From an uncultured Ruminococcus sp. (GTDB lineage: Bacteria > Bacillota > Clostridia > Lachnospirales > Lachnospiraceae): 64,000 bases of DNA. Within the stretch, counting starts at the first letter, position 1, and each line of letters begins with the position of its first letter. Positions 1 through 7,528 of this stretch are shown here, in pieces. The notes under the pieces were generated by a model. It was not told the origin of the DNA. It worked only from the letters and a program-made list of their open reading frames with translations, and did not search any database. The position numbers were made by a program, and so were the translations under genes. The DNA lies in assembly GCA_900541505.1 (NCBI GenBank), contig UQKK01000001.1:1-64000 (forward strand), read 5' to 3'.

Positions 1-184
1 TTCCGCCGCCGGAAACTTCAGAACGTGTCTTTGCTTTCTGTGTTCCCTGACGATTATTTGCAAGCTGGTTTACAACTGCCATGTGTACGAGATGTTCGTT
101 TACTTCCACACCAAACACAGCGTCGTTTAAATCGATTGTACCAACTTCTTTACCTTCGATATTATAAACAGATACATTAGCCAT
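1..184 (-). CDS. rplD: 50S ribosomal protein L4 (uL4), 3' part missing
   Basis: The first 61 codons are present and the gene runs off the left edge of the window. The N-terminus begins MANVSVYNIEGKEVGTI and continues to a Gly-rich stretch (SEVSGGG), which matches the start of bacterial L4, a protein lining the ribosome exit tunnel. It lies 31 bp downstream of rplC on the same strand, the usual S10-operon order rpsJ-rplC-rplD. In E. coli L4 also represses its own operon; nothing here shows whether that holds in this organism. The ATG is preceded by an AGGAGG-type site. Confidence 0.95.
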   Translation of the reverse strand, partial: MANVSVYNIEGKEVGTIDLNDAVFGVEVNEHLVHMAVVNQLANNRQGTQKAKTRSEVSGGG

Positions 185-215
185 CTGTGTGTTCCTCCTT
201 TCTTACTCTGTCAGA

Positions 216-902
216 TTATTTGCCGCTCTTTACTGTCTCTTTGATTGTTACCAGGCATTTCTTCGGTCCCGGTACAGAACCCTTTACTAACAGCAGGTTG
301 TTTTCAGCGTCTACTCTGACAACTTCAAGATTCTGAACAGTGATTTTCTTGCTTCCCATCTGTCCCGGCATCTTCTTACCTTTGAATACCTTGCTCGGAT
401 CGGATGCAGCACCGTTGGAACCCGCATGACGATGGAACTTAGAACCGTGTGTCATAGGTCCTCTGCTCTGATTGTGACGCTTGATAGCGCCCTGGAAACC
501 TTTACCTTTGGAGATTGCAGTCGCGTCTACCTTGTCGCCTGCTTCAAAGATATCTGCTTTGATTTCCTGAGCCAGTGTATATTCCTCAGCATTTTCAAAT
601 CTGAATTCTTTTACATATCTCTTTCCGGATACGCCAGCTTTGTCAAAATGACCTTTCTCAGCCTTTGTCACACCATTTCTGTGTGCGATTTCTTTCTTGC
701 CGCTCTTATCCTTTGTGACGATTTTCTCTTTCTTGTCAACAAATCCGACCTGAACTGCCTTGTAGCCGTCATTCTCTTCTGTCTTCACCTGTGTTACTAC
801 ACAAGGACCAGCCTGAAGAACTGTTACAGGAATCAGTCTGCCGTCTTCTTCGTTGAAGAGCTGGGTCATACCAACTTTTGTCGCTAAAATAGCTTTCTTC
901 AT
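216..902 (-). CDS. rplC: 50S ribosomal protein L3 (uL3)
   Basis: L3 binds 23S rRNA early in large-subunit assembly and its central extension reaches towards the peptidyl transferase centre. The 228-residue product has the family start KKAILATKVGMTQLF and the conserved core around residues 125-160 (KGKGFQGAIKRH, then HGSKFHRHAGSNGA). The ATG at 902 is chosen over an in-frame ATG at 908 and an open frame reaching 947 because AGGAGG lies 8 nt before 902 and only 2 nt before 908. It sits between rpsJ and rplD, 163 bp after rpsJ. Confidence 0.96.
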   Translation of the reverse strand: MKKAILATKVGMTQLFNEEDGRLIPVTVLQAGPCVVTQVKTEENDGYKAVQVGFVDKKEKIVTKDKSGKKEIAHRNGVTKAEKGHFDKAGVSGKRYVKEFRFENAEEYTLAQEIKADIFEAGDKVDATAISKGKGFQGAIKRHNQSRGPMTHGSKFHRHAGSNGAASDPSKVFKGKKMPGQMGSKKITVQNLEVVRVDAENNLLLVKGSVPGPKKCLVTIKETVKSGK

Positions 903-1065
903 TATCATTACCTCCTGTGATTTACAGCGGAACGCTTTCGCGCTCATCCTAAATTTTAGGATTGTTACTGTGCTTTTTTGATGTTCGCCTTGCTAAGCTC
1001 GACAAAATCTCGTCAAGCGCGCCGAACTAAGTACGCACTAGGTTCGAAAAAACTCACCAAATGCT

Positions 1066-1383
1066 TTACTTATTCTTCATTTTGATATCGATGTAAACAC
1101 CTGCCGGCATTTCCAGTCTGGAAAGTGCGTCCACAGTTTTCTGTGTCGGTGTGATGATATCAATCAGTCTTTTATGAGTTCTCTGCTCGAACTGCTCTCT
1201 GGAGTCTTTGTATTTGTGAACCGCTCTCAAGATTGTCACTACTTCCTTCTTTGTCGGAAGTGGTACCGGTCCGCTTACCTGCGCTCCATTTTTCTTTACA
1301 GTTTCGATGATTTTCTTTGCGGATGCATCAACAAGCTGATGATCATACGCTTTCAATGTGATTCTCATTACTTGACTTGCCAT
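1066..1383 (-). CDS. rpsJ: 30S ribosomal protein S10 (uS10)
   Basis: S10 is a 30S head protein and also a NusB partner in antitermination. The product is 105 residues, normal for the family, with the start MASQVMRITLKAYDHQ and the loop PVPLPTKKEVVTILR. The chosen ATG has GGAGG 10 nt upstream; an open frame continues to 1416 without a better site. It is the first gene of the S10 operon here and is preceded by a roughly 250-nt untranslated leader from a strong promoter at 1645-1673. Confidence 0.96.
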   Translation of the reverse strand: MASQVMRITLKAYDHQLVDASAKKIIETVKKNGAQVSGPVPLPTKKEVVTILRAVHKYKDSREQFEQRTHKRLIDIITPTQKTVDALSRLEMPAGVYIDIKMKNK

Positions 1384-1644
1384 AAAAAAAGTCGCCTCCT
1401 TTTCGTACTTTTTCACTTCAGTACGACAAGCGGTGACTGTACACTCTCCCGTGTGTGTCGTGAGAAACTCACACGTTGTTTCATACCTCTACCTTATGGT
1501 AAACAGTAATCAGTTGTGATACGTACAGTGACTTGTCGCCAGTTTCCTAACTTGACATTCGCTCCACGGAAAACCTGCCATCCCGCGCTCTCGCGCCGTC
1601 GGCAGCAACCTCACGCTTCACAGCTATCATGCCACAGCTCTCTT
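1384..1644 (-). promoter_or_regulatory. Long structured leader of the S10 operon
   Basis: About 250 nt lie between the predicted transcription start near 1637 and the rpsJ ATG, with no open reading frame of note. On the minus strand, near 1575-1605, there is a nested stem: outer CTGCC/GGCAG and inner GCGC-GAGA-GCGC with a GNRA-type tetraloop. Closer to the gene is GTGAG-TTT-CTCAC inside a CGTGTG/CACACG context. These are visible complementarities. That they control ribosomal protein synthesis is inferred from position only. Confidence 0.5.
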
Positions 1645-1673
1645 AGTATATCGGATTCATCCATTTTTTTCAA
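1645..1673 (-). promoter_or_regulatory. Promoter of the S10 operon
   Basis: On the minus strand TTGAAA (1668-1673) and TATACT (1645-1650) are separated by exactly 17 nt, a near-consensus sigma-A promoter. It is followed by the rpsJ leader and is the only good promoter seen before rpsJ. Confidence 0.75.
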
Positions 1674-1761
1674 GTAGTTTTTCAGAAATATTGTATTTTT
1701 TTCAGTACAATGTTACTATTCACAGTAGAAGACGAATTTCTGAAATCCTACGGAAATTTTA

Positions 1762-1790
1762 TTGTCTTCCCGACATTTCTTTTCTATAAT
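1762..1790 (+). promoter_or_regulatory. Promoter for the gene at 1853
   Basis: TTGTCT (1762-1767), a 17-nt spacer and a perfect TATAAT (1785-1790) precede the membrane-anchored protein gene at 1853 by about 60 bp. The region 1384-1852 holds no gene, only this promoter and the divergent S10 promoter with its leader. Confidence 0.7.
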
Positions 1791-1852
1791 ATAGGAAAGA
1801 ACTCGTGAAGTAAACTCCTTTTTACAAAATGATTCCTTTTAAGGAGGGAAAT

Positions 1853-2284
1853 ATGGACAAAACGAAACGCCGCGGCTTTTCCATTCTCATTGCAGCACTT
1901 TTTCTTATCTGTATCGCTCTGCTCATCGCCTTTTTCTTTCCCAGGGGCGATACCCGGCAGGTAGCAGAGGATTTCAGTCAGGCAGACGCATATACAGAAC
2001 AAGAACTGGACAGGATGAGCCGGCAGGTGTTCTCACATTTCAGGCAGAATTTTAAAAACTGCACGCTGGATACCCTGACTTACGTAGAAGAGGACGAAGC
2101 GATGTTTGACAGCGAAGCGAAACGCTATGACGCTTATGCTGCTATCATCCTGCGCTCAGATTTCACTGTACATGAGGATGCGGACCCTTCTTTTGTCTCC
2201 GGCAAAAACACGGATTGGAAATGGATATTTATCAAGAAGCATGAAAACTCATCCTGGAGGCTGGCGGGATGGGGATATCTGTAA
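1853..2284 (+). CDS. Unknown N-terminally anchored extracytoplasmic protein
   Basis: I do not recognise a family. The 143-residue product begins with a basic stretch (MDKTKRRG) followed by a hydrophobic segment at about residues 8-30, so it is either secreted or anchored with its body outside. The remainder is acidic and soluble, with several Trp near the C-terminus (DWKWIF, SWRLAGWGYL), as in small lipocalin-like or stress-response domains, but this resemblance is weak. The ATG at 1853 is preferred to one at 1829 because AAGGAGGG lies 4 to 5 nt upstream. It has its own promoter and is followed 66 bp later by another unknown gene. Confidence 0.7.
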   Translation: MDKTKRRGFSILIAALFLICIALLIAFFFPRGDTRQVAEDFSQADAYTEQELDRMSRQVFSHFRQNFKNCTLDTLTYVEEDEAMFDSEAKRYDAYAAIILRSDFTVHEDADPSFVSGKNTDWKWIFIKKHENSSWRLAGWGYL

Positions 2285-2350
2285 AATGCCATTCCATTCA
2301 TTCAGATAAAGATGTATCACTCATCACACCGACACGAAAGGATAACTACT

Positions 2351-3022
2351 ATGAAAGCAACACCGCAATTAATCGTTATGTTGACACACAATGACTGCAC
2401 TGTAGAGAATGCGCATGAAATTTTCCGCCAGTGTAAAGACTCGGATGCGAAGTTCTGGGGTTTCAAGGAAAAACCGCTTCCGTTGCCGCAGATGAAAGCA
2501 TTATATTCTTATATGAAGGAATGTGGAAAGACCACCCTGCTGGAAGTCGTAGAATACACAGAAAAGGAATGTCTTGAAGGGGCAAAAATGGCGGCAGAAT
2601 GTGGCTGCGATATCCTGATGGGCACTTGCTTTTTTGATTCTGTCAATTCCTTTTGTCAGGAAAACCATTTAAAATATATGCCCTTTGTGGGCAAGATAAC
2701 AGGGCGCCCCTCTGTTTTAGATGGCTCCATTGAAGAAATGATAGAGGAGGCGCATATATGTCTGGCAAAGGGCGCCTATGGAATTGATTTGCTCGGATAC
2801 CGCTATACAGGGGATGCGGTTCTGCTCAATAAGCGGTTCGTAGCAGAGGTTCCGGCTCCGGTTTGTCTTGCAGGCAGCATCGACAGCTACACCCGCCTTG
2901 ACGAAGTAAAAGAAGCCGCCCCCTGGGCTTTCACCATCGGAGGCGCCTTCTTTGAAAACAAATTCGGTGATGTCTTTGCGGAACAAGTCAACGCTGTATG
3001 CCGCTATATGGACCAGCGTTAA
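2351..3022 (+). CDS. Predicted (beta/alpha)-barrel protein of unknown function
   Basis: The 223-residue product shows a rhythm of short hydrophobic strands and amphipathic helices typical of a TIM barrel: LIVMLTH, KFWGFKE, TTLLEVV, CDILMGT, YMPFVGKITG, YGIDLLGYR, PVCLAGSID and WAFTIGGAFF. The Gly-rich ends of the last two strands (LAGSID, TIGGAFF) look like the phosphate-binding site found in HisA/HisF, NanE and related barrels. The substrate cannot be told. The ATG at 2351 has AAAGGA 8 nt upstream; the frame is open from 2312. It converges on VanW, with only 8 bp between the stop codons. Confidence 0.65.
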   Translation: MKATPQLIVMLTHNDCTVENAHEIFRQCKDSDAKFWGFKEKPLPLPQMKALYSYMKECGKTTLLEVVEYTEKECLEGAKMAAECGCDILMGTCFFDSVNSFCQENHLKYMPFVGKITGRPSVLDGSIEEMIEEAHICLAKGAYGIDLLGYRYTGDAVLLNKRFVAEVPAPVCLAGSIDSYTRLDEVKEAAPWAFTIGGAFFENKFGDVFAEQVNAVCRYMDQR

Positions 3023-3030
3023 GCAGCAGA

Positions 3031-3867
3031 TTACTCCCGTATCAATTCTCCGGGAATTAAATCATAATCGTACATCACTTCCGAATGGTTATTGAGAATC
3101 AACTCTTTATCGGTCACCCTATCTGTAGACCTCTCGATAACCTTTCGGTATATCTTGGAATTTCTGTAATATTTCCCGCCCTCTTTTGCAAAATGGTGGT
3201 CTTCCTCCACCAGCTCATAGCGCCAGGGAAATTCTCTCTCACTTCGCAGTTCGGCATGCAGTTTTCCATCCTCGCACCACGCAAGAAGCTGCACATCCTG
3301 GTCTGTATTATTCTGAAAACGGTAATCGATATTATTATAGCATACAGATGTACCGGAGCTAAATGGTACACGCTTTCCCTCGTCGGGAGCCAACGCATCG
3401 GAGTGTTTATGAAATTCCGTAACCTTGAGCGGACTGTGCAGAACAAGCAGATGTATGGTATTGCCCAGATTACACAGTCCCCCTCCCAGTCCCGGTTTTA
3501 TCTTGTCGCCGGTGATGACACGCCCATTCTGGTATCCCTTTCTTCTGGTCGTCTTTCCCACCAATTTCCAGAAAGAGAACACTTCTCCCGGATGGATGAT
3601 AATGCCGTTTATCTTACTGCACGCCAGCTTGATATTGATGGCTTTCCCTTCCTGAAGGCTGATGTCGATGCCCTTCCCCCTCTTAATGAGGTTGGAGCTG
3701 TGCTCAGAGACAAGATTCGCAAGCTTCTCCTTCTGTATCGTCCCGGCAAATTTTTCTTTGCTGCGCAGATTGTTGATATGTCTCTTCAAAATCTCCTTCC
3801 GTTCGGAAATGGCATAAAAAAGCGGATTCATCTCACAAAACAGTTTTTCTCTCTTCCACAGTCTCAT
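3031..3867 (-). CDS. VanW family protein
   Basis: VanW proteins occur in some vancomycin-resistance operons and, far more widely, as single genes in Firmicutes; their biochemical role is not known. The 278-residue product carries the family core around residues 90-190: VFSFWKLVGKTTRRKGYQNG, then GGGLCNLGNTIHLLVLHSPLKVTEFHKHSD, then PFSSGTSVCYNNIDYRF. No signal peptide or membrane helix is evident. The ATG begins directly after the stop of the yqeG-like gene, with a GGGGG ribosome site inside the end of that gene, so the two are translationally coupled. There is no van gene nearby, so a resistance role is not suggested. Confidence 0.85.
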   Translation of the reverse strand: MRLWKREKLFCEMNPLFYAISERKEILKRHINNLRSKEKFAGTIQKEKLANLVSEHSSNLIKRGKGIDISLQEGKAINIKLACSKINGIIIHPGEVFSFWKLVGKTTRRKGYQNGRVITGDKIKPGLGGGLCNLGNTIHLLVLHSPLKVTEFHKHSDALAPDEGKRVPFSSGTSVCYNNIDYRFQNNTDQDVQLLAWCEDGKLHAELRSEREFPWRYELVEEDHHFAKEGGKYYRNSKIYRKVIERSTDRVTDKELILNNHSEVMYDYDLIPGELIRE

Positions 3868-4413
3868 TCAGATTTCCCCCTTTTGTATGTCCCCGATACG
3901 GTTCTGGTAAGTCTTACTCAACCCGTACAGTCTCAAAATAACTTTCTCTACGTTTCTGCGAATCCCTATCTTTGTCTCCACATCATGTCCGATAAACTTC
4001 ACAAGGATACTGTCAATCCCGCTCCTGTTGGCGCCGAGGATATCTGTAAACACCTGGTCGCCTATGAAAACAGTCTCTTTCTTTTTCAGTCCCATCATCC
4101 GCACAGCCTCTAAGTACTTTTCTTTCCGCGGCTTCTGTGCATCGCATATGTACAGAGAATCAATATTTTTCAGGAACCGTTCAATCCGCTCCCTGTCATT
4201 GTTGGAGAGCAGCAGTGTCTGAAAGCCAAGCCTGTGGAGCATAAGGAACAGCTCGTCCACCTCCGCAGTGGAATCATCGCCGTGAGGCACCAGCGTATTG
4301 TCTATATCAAAAATCAGGCCGCGGTATCCTCGCTCATACAGCTTCCTGTAGTCAATGGCAAAAACACTTTCTACATATTCAAAAGGATAAAACATCTTCA
4401 GCATCTCATTCAC
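3868..4413 (-). CDS. YqeG family HAD-IIIA phosphatase
   Basis: This is a haloacid dehalogenase superfamily phosphatase of the YqeG type; in B. subtilis yqeG lies with ribosome-assembly and aroE genes and its substrate is unsettled. The 181-residue product shows motif I FDIDNTLVPH (nucleophile Asp, acid/base Asp), motif II LLLSNND, and motif III VFIGDQVFTDILGANRSG with the metal-binding Asp. The start at 4413 has an AAGGTGG site. It is the first gene of a two-gene unit with VanW, separated from the tRNA-Sec gene by a hairpin at 4459-4478. Confidence 0.88.
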   Translation of the reverse strand: MNEMLKMFYPFEYVESVFAIDYRKLYERGYRGLIFDIDNTLVPHGDDSTAEVDELFLMLHRLGFQTLLLSNNDRERIERFLKNIDSLYICDAQKPRKEKYLEAVRMMGLKKKETVFIGDQVFTDILGANRSGIDSILVKFIGHDVETKIGIRRNVEKVILRLYGLSKTYQNRIGDIQKGEI

Positions 4414-4458
4414 CCACCTTAACGCAGCATTTCTCTTCCCCTATATATTCACAGCTTC

Positions 4459-4478
4459 AAGACTCGCCCGCGAGTCTT
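4459..4478 (-). terminator. Perfect inverted repeat downstream of tRNA-Sec
   Basis: AAGACTCGC and GCGAGTCTT face each other across CC, giving a 9-bp perfect stem about 45 nt past the 3' end of the tRNA-Sec gene. The T-run on the minus strand is poor, so it may be a weak terminator or a processing barrier at the end of the selenium island. Confidence 0.45.
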
Positions 4479-4521
4479 TGCATTCCGAAAAGGTCCCTGT
4501 CATCCCGTTTGCTTTTCTCTC

Positions 4522-4619
4522 TGGCGGAGGCATGTGGGAATCGAACCCACCCAGGACGCTTCAAGCGCCCAACACTGGTTTTGAAGACCAGGAGGCACAC
4601 CAGTTACCTTTCTGCCCCC
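4522..4619 (-). tRNA. selC: Selenocysteine tRNA, anticodon TCA
   Basis: The 98-nt gene has the hallmarks of bacterial tRNA-Sec: the anticodon loop CTTCAAA carries TCA, the extra arm is long (GGGCGC paired with GCGTCC), the T arm is GTGGG-TTCGATT-CCCAC, and the CCA end is encoded. The acceptor stem can be drawn as 8 bp, with G3 opposite U70 and a G-A mismatch at the eighth pair. SerRS should charge it with Ser, SelA converts that to Sec, and SelB delivers it to UGA. It lies 99 bp after the DUF3343 gene on the same strand and closes the sel island. Confidence 0.93.
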
Positions 4620-4718
4620 ATTTATATGCAGAAGGCCTGTTTCGCCTTCCGCTCTGTAAATCATCGTATCAGATGCGCCCCTGCTTTTCAAGATTTATTA
4701 CAAAAAGCAAGAGAGGCA

Positions 4719-4958
4719 TCACACGAACACCTCATGCAGCGCCTCTCTGTCTATCTTCTTCTCTTCCATAATATCCACAATCCGCTCTTTTTCTTCTAAA
4801 TCTGTACACCAGGCAAGCCCGCATCCTGCGGAGAGGGAACGGGGCACCGGAATCAGGCGCCCTTTTGCGCCCGACTCCATGCATGCCTTCTCCATCGCCA
4901 TGGCATCTGCGGTGGTATGAAAAGTAACGACTAATTTTAACTCTTTTTTTCTTAACAT
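4719..4958 (-). CDS. DUF3343 protein, putative selenium/sulfur carrier partner
   Basis: This 79-residue protein belongs to the small DUF3343 family that co-occurs with YedE/YedF selenium genes. It has a ferredoxin-like small-domain pattern (LVVTFHTTADAMAMEKACMES) and a pair of cysteines in SAGCGLAWC at about residues 45-51. Two Cys at such spacing could hold a chalcogen or a thiol intermediate, but no activity is established. Its ATG starts right after the stop of the CPxP protein gene (TAG then ATG), so the two are made together. Confidence 0.8.
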   Translation of the reverse strand: MLRKKELKLVVTFHTTADAMAMEKACMESGAKGRLIPVPRSLSAGCGLAWCTDLEEKERIVDIMEEKKIDREALHEVFV

Positions 4959-5162
4959 CTACTCAATCACCACTGCGAAGCCGTCTTCCGTCTCTTCTGT
5001 CACAGCTTTTCTGCCATGGTCCTTTGCATATTTCTCCACATTCATCTTCTGATGCGGCTCCGTCACTAACACTTTTACTGTCTCTTTACTGTCTTTGAGC
5101 GCCTGCGCTGTCAGCATCAATGGCTCCGGGCAGGACAATCCTCTTGCATCTATCTCTTTCAT
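4959..5162 (-). CDS. TusA/YedF-like sulfurtransferase-type protein
   Basis: This is a 67-residue SirA/TusA-fold protein with the family's CPxP motif near the N-terminus (DARGLSCPEPLM, Cys11). In TusA this Cys carries a persulfide; in selenium islands the related proteins are thought to handle selenium. It sits between the YedE transporter (3 bp away) and the DUF3343 protein (0 bp), the common yedE-yedF-DUF3343 order. A selenium rather than sulfur role is inferred from this context. Confidence 0.85.
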   Translation of the reverse strand: MKEIDARGLSCPEPLMLTAQALKDSKETVKVLVTEPHQKMNVEKYAKDHGRKAVTEETEDGFAVVIE

Positions 5163-5165
5163 CTT

Positions 5166-6263
5166 CTACTTCCCTTCTTTCCGCTTATTGGCAAATGCTA
5201 TGATAAAGCATACAGCGATACAGATAATCACCGCTACCTTTCCATTCATCGGCAGCGCTCCGGCAACCACTTCGTTCGTCTGGGCATTTAACGCTGTTCC
5301 GCTGGCTGCCAGCCCGAAATTGTGGCAGAGCGCAGCGCCTACGAACATTCCCAGTACTGTCACTGCCGCATCTGAAGAACCCTGACCTGCCAGTATGAGC
5401 TGACGCAGCGGACATCCGCCTGAGAGCACTGCGGCAAATCCCACCGCGTACATGCCCAGGATATTCCAGAGGTGCTCAGAATGTGCAATGATTCCCGGGG
5501 TGTCAAATGCCGGGGCGAAATTGCCGGTCGCCACGTTGAATACCAGCATAACCGCAAATACCCCTACAATCACTGTCAGCAAATCAAAGTTTTTCATCAG
5601 GATGACATCGCGGATGCTTCCCGCGAAGCACATTCTGGATTTCTGTGCCACCGCGCCGAAAACAAGACCGCCAATCAGCGACATGATAATCGGAGCATGC
5701 ATACTTCCCGGTCCTGCCTCGCTGGCTTTCAAAAGGCTTGTCAAAAGTGCCAGGGCAAGGATTCCCAACATGAGTGCCGGCAGAACACCGCCGCTCATGC
5801 GGTTCGTCACATGTGCACGTCCCAAACTGAAGCCTTTCTTTAAGGCGATACATCCTGTCCCCACACCGAGCACGAAACCAATCAGGGCTACCCAGGCATT
5901 CAAATCTCCCGCGGACATACGGATGACCATACGCAGCGGGCACCCTAAAAATGCCAGAGAACCAATCATAATTACCATACCAAGGACAAACCGTATCATC
6001 GGAGAAGAGCCCGCCATAGAACGATACTCTTTCGTCAGCACGGATATCACAAACGCCCCCAGTACCAAGCCGATAATCTCCGGTCTTGCATACTGTACTG
6101 TCTCCACTGACTGCATCCCCAGGGCTCCCGCCGTATCACGGATAAAGCAGGCAATACAAAACGCCATGTTTTTGGGATTTCCAAACCAAGCCAGGCACGC
6201 TGCTATCACGCCGCAGATAATACCTGCCAATGCCAGCTTTTTCTTAGAATCTGATAAATTCAT
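5166..6263 (-). CDS. yedE: YedE-type selenium-metabolism membrane transporter
   Basis: YedE/YeeE proteins are multi-span inner membrane transporters for sulfur compounds; the version next to sel genes is predicted to move selenium compounds. The 365-residue product has about ten hydrophobic segments and the repeated family motif with a conserved Cys in each half: FLGCPLRMVIRMSAGDLNAW near residues 105-125 and LSGGCPLRQLILAGQGSSDA near residues 285-305. A further MCFAGSIRD lies between them. The first is a GCPLR half-site and the second its copy, as in internal duplications of this family. It is 6 bp after the csd gene. Confidence 0.88.
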   Translation of the reverse strand: MNLSDSKKKLALAGIICGVIAACLAWFGNPKNMAFCIACFIRDTAGALGMQSVETVQYARPEIIGLVLGAFVISVLTKEYRSMAGSSPMIRFVLGMVIMIGSLAFLGCPLRMVIRMSAGDLNAWVALIGFVLGVGTGCIALKKGFSLGRAHVTNRMSGGVLPALMLGILALALLTSLLKASEAGPGSMHAPIIMSLIGGLVFGAVAQKSRMCFAGSIRDVILMKNFDLLTVIVGVFAVMLVFNVATGNFAPAFDTPGIIAHSEHLWNILGMYAVGFAAVLSGGCPLRQLILAGQGSSDAAVTVLGMFVGAALCHNFGLAASGTALNAQTNEVVAGALPMNGKVAVIICIAVCFIIAFANKRKEGK

Positions 6264-6269
6264 GTTTTC

Positions 6270-7412
6270 TCACTCCTCATCTTCTGCTAATTCTCTGACT
6301 GCCGCTATGGCAGTCTCAATCTCTTCTTCTGTATTAAAGTGGGAAAAACTAAAACGCACTGCCCCCTGCTCTTCTGTCCCCAACGCTCTGTGCATCAGGG
6401 GTGCGCAATGTGCTCCCGGCCGGGTCGCGATTTTGTAGGTCATGCTTAGTTCATCACTTACCTCAGAAGAATCATAGCTGCGGATATTAAAAGATACGAT
6501 GGGACACCTGTACTGTGTATCAAAATCCCCGTATACTTTTACACCCTCCAGCCGGGAAATGCCTTCGTAAAACCGTCTCATATAGGACAGTTCCCTCTCT
6601 CTTACCGCATCGATGCCTGTTTGCTCCAGATAGGAGATTGCCGCGCTTAAGCCCGCAATCCCCGGACCATTCAGCGTGCCTGCCTCCAGCGCTGTGGGCA
6701 TGATATCAGGATGGTGGATATTATAGGTATCCACTCCGCTGCCGCCGCTCAAAAGGGGGCGGACCTTCACGCCTTCCCTGACATAAAGCCCTCCCGTTCC
6801 CTGAGGTCCCAAAAGCCCTTTATGCCCTGTGAAGCACAGGATATCGATTCCCATCTTCTGTACATCAATGGGATAGACACCCGCAGTCTGCGAGGCGTCC
6901 ACGATAAAAAGGAGATGATAAGCTTGTGCAATTTTTCCCACTCTGTACGGGTCAATCATGTTTCCCGTCAGGTTGGAGGCATGCGTGCAGACAATCGCCT
7001 TCGTATTTGACTTCACCGCGCTTTCCATCTCCTCATAAGAGATGTTGCCCTTTCGGTCGCAGCCTAAAATCGTCACTTCCACACCCTTTTCCCTGCATTC
7101 CTGCAAAGGACGCAGCACTGAATTGTGCTCCAGTACCGTACTGATGACGTGGTCTCCCGGTCTGAGTGTGCCTTTAATCGCGATATTCAGGCTTTGCGTA
7201 GAATTAGCAGTAAAGGCAATACACCTGGCATCTTCAGCCCTAAAAAAGGAGGCAAGCTTTTCCCTCGCCCCATAGATAACCCTCGATGCGAAAAGGGAAC
7301 TCTCAGAAGCCCCTCTGCCTGCATTTCCCATACTGCACAGCGCGTCGCATACCGCTTTCACTACTTCCTCCGGTTTTTGCATTGTCGTTGCAGCATTATC
7401 CATATAAATCAT
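6270..7412 (-). CDS. Cysteine desulfurase-like PLP enzyme of the selenium island
   Basis: This class V aminotransferase-fold enzyme (380 residues) should remove S or Se from cysteine or selenocysteine. It starts MIYMDNAATTMQKP as desulfurases do, has the PLP lysine in FTGHKGLLGPQG and the catalytic cysteine in RPGAHCAPLMH. Here it could supply selenium to SelD through the CPxP proteins. A ribosome site GGGAG lies 7 nt before the ATG. It opens a second transcription unit: a promoter-like TATACT and a LysR box lie just upstream, after the end of the lysR gene. Confidence 0.88.
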   Translation of the reverse strand: MIYMDNAATTMQKPEEVVKAVCDALCSMGNAGRGASESSLFASRVIYGAREKLASFFRAEDARCIAFTANSTQSLNIAIKGTLRPGDHVISTVLEHNSVLRPLQECREKGVEVTILGCDRKGNISYEEMESAVKSNTKAIVCTHASNLTGNMIDPYRVGKIAQAYHLLFIVDASQTAGVYPIDVQKMGIDILCFTGHKGLLGPQGTGGLYVREGVKVRPLLSGGSGVDTYNIHHPDIMPTALEAGTLNGPGIAGLSAAISYLEQTGIDAVRERELSYMRRFYEGISRLEGVKVYGDFDTQYRCPIVSFNIRSYDSSEVSDELSMTYKIATRPGAHCAPLMHRALGTEEQGAVRFSFSHFNTEEEIETAIAAVRELAEDEE

Positions 7413-7439
7413 CTGTCATCTCCCGCTTTCCCTGTTACC

Positions 7440-7469
7440 AGTATATCCCTCTTTCCAAGGTCCGTCTAA
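7440..7469 (-). promoter_or_regulatory. Promoter candidate for csd-yedE unit
   Basis: TATACT (7440-7445 on the minus strand) has no good -35; the best match is TTAGAC 18 nt upstream. A good -10 with a poor -35 is typical of activator-dependent promoters, and a LysR-type box lies about 60-70 bp upstream. Confidence 0.5.
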
Positions 7470-7498
7470 TTGATATTTCTCATACGCCCGTCCGACTT

Positions 7499-7513
7499 AT
7501 AGACGTTTTCTAT
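7499..7513 (-). promoter_or_regulatory. LysR-type box 2 (ATAGA-N5-TCTAT)
   Basis: ATAGA-AAACG-TCTAT is a 15-bp interrupted palindrome with the T-N11-A pattern of LysR-type operators. The same arms, plus the flank AAGT, recur at 13659-13673 before yedF. It lies 87 bp upstream of the csd start. Confidence 0.65.
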
Positions 7514-7528
7514 AGGACATATGTCCTA
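7513..7528. repeat. 16-bp perfect palindrome at the lysR stop codon
   Basis: TAGGACATATGTCCTA reads the same on both strands. Its last three bases on the minus strand side form the TAG stop of the lysR gene, and it abuts LysR box 2. It may be an extra protein site or a small hairpin between the two selenium transcription units. Confidence 0.6.

Noticed and set aside
3031..3867. VanW as part of a vancomycin-resistance operon
   Set aside because: No vanA/B ligase, vanH, vanX or two-component genes lie nearby; isolated VanW genes are common in Firmicutes.
3085..4113. A 342-codon open frame on the plus strand opposite VanW and YqeG
   Set aside because: It is the antisense of two well-recognised genes, has no ribosome site or family features and its composition is that of reversed codons.
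5452..6438. A 328-codon open frame on the plus strand opposite yedE and csd
   Set aside because: It mirrors the transporter gene and shows no domain; long antisense frames are common in GC-rich codon-biased genes.
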